Origin: Bryobacterales bacterium
GTDB taxonomy: Bacteria > Acidobacteriota > Terriglobia > Bryobacterales > Bryobacteraceae
Direction of reading: 5' to 3'
DNA: 44,442 bases
Assembly: GCA_003167495.1 (NCBI GenBank)
Contig: PMSX01000069.1
Span: 1-44,442, forward strand
A program made the translations under genes and the position numbers. Positions 44,412-44,442 of this stretch are shown here, piece by piece (the stretch's first letter is position 1; each line of letters opens with the position of its first letter). A model generated the notes under the pieces. That model was not told the DNA's origin. It was given only the letters and a program-made list of their open reading frames with translations, and made no database searches.

Positions 44412-44442
44412 TGGATTGAGCCGCTAGTGTAGTGTCCACGAA

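Overview
The window reads as moderately GC-rich bacterial chromosome, most probably an Acidobacteriota member of the Bryobacter/Solibacter type. This rests on the DUF1587/1592/1588/1585 plus DUF1552 pair, several small secreted families typical of that phylum, a 'NANRANAQHSTGP' protein, WD40-caspase and TIR-TPR proteins, and many Tat or Sec signal peptides. No database search was possible, so the taxonomy is inference.

Layout. 1-5519: a decayed WD40-caspase copy, an intact secreted WD40-caspase (C14 family), and a TIR-transmembrane-TPR protein whose start overlaps the caspase stop. 5631-10605: an acidobacterial hypothetical, an ABC-F ATPase and a prolyl oligopeptidase. 10671-13807 (minus strand): the most interesting locus, a compact retron. 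In transcript order it has a promoter (TTCACA-N16-TATGAT), a noncoding RNA bounded by 17-nt inverted repeats a1/a2 with the AGC branch-site motif directly after a1, two msr-like hairpins, an msd-like hairpin, and a reverse transcriptase with YADD starting 12 nt after a2. A four-helix membrane protein and a YVTN-type beta-propeller follow closely on the same strand. Upstream of the promoter lies an 89-bp imperfect palindrome, probably a REP/MITE-like element.

14095-21941: a tightly packed plus-strand operon of a large DUF1592-type c-type cytochrome protein, a Tat-exported DUF1552 protein, a nucleoside-hydrolase-like protein, a GH39 glycosidase and a two-domain VOC lipoprotein, followed by a SnoaL-like protein. 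22173-33059: a membrane MutS-like ATPase, secreted hypotheticals, an AcuC-like deacetylase, an orphan FlgM-like protein, a YdjM-like membrane hydrolase, a diacylglycerol-kinase-type lipid kinase, NAD-dependent DNA ligase (ligA), a DedA-like protein that seems to use a CTG start, and a Tat-exported sugar isomerase-like protein.

33069-44411: a chloroperoxidase-type hydrolase, membrane and secreted hypotheticals, a Tat-type propeller, an M23 peptidase, a small secreted protein, a large GT-C-like membrane protein, an inositol-monophosphatase family enzyme, an M20 peptidase and a ketopantoate-reductase-like protein. No tRNA, rRNA, CRISPR array or intact insertion sequence was recognised.

Functional reading. 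Two modules look like conflict or cell-death systems: the caspase-TIR pair, where topology suggests a cytosolic TIR, a periplasmic TPR and an exported caspase, and the retron with its adjoining membrane protein. They lie within about 14 kb of each other but are separated by ordinary genes, so a shared defence island is only a suggestion.
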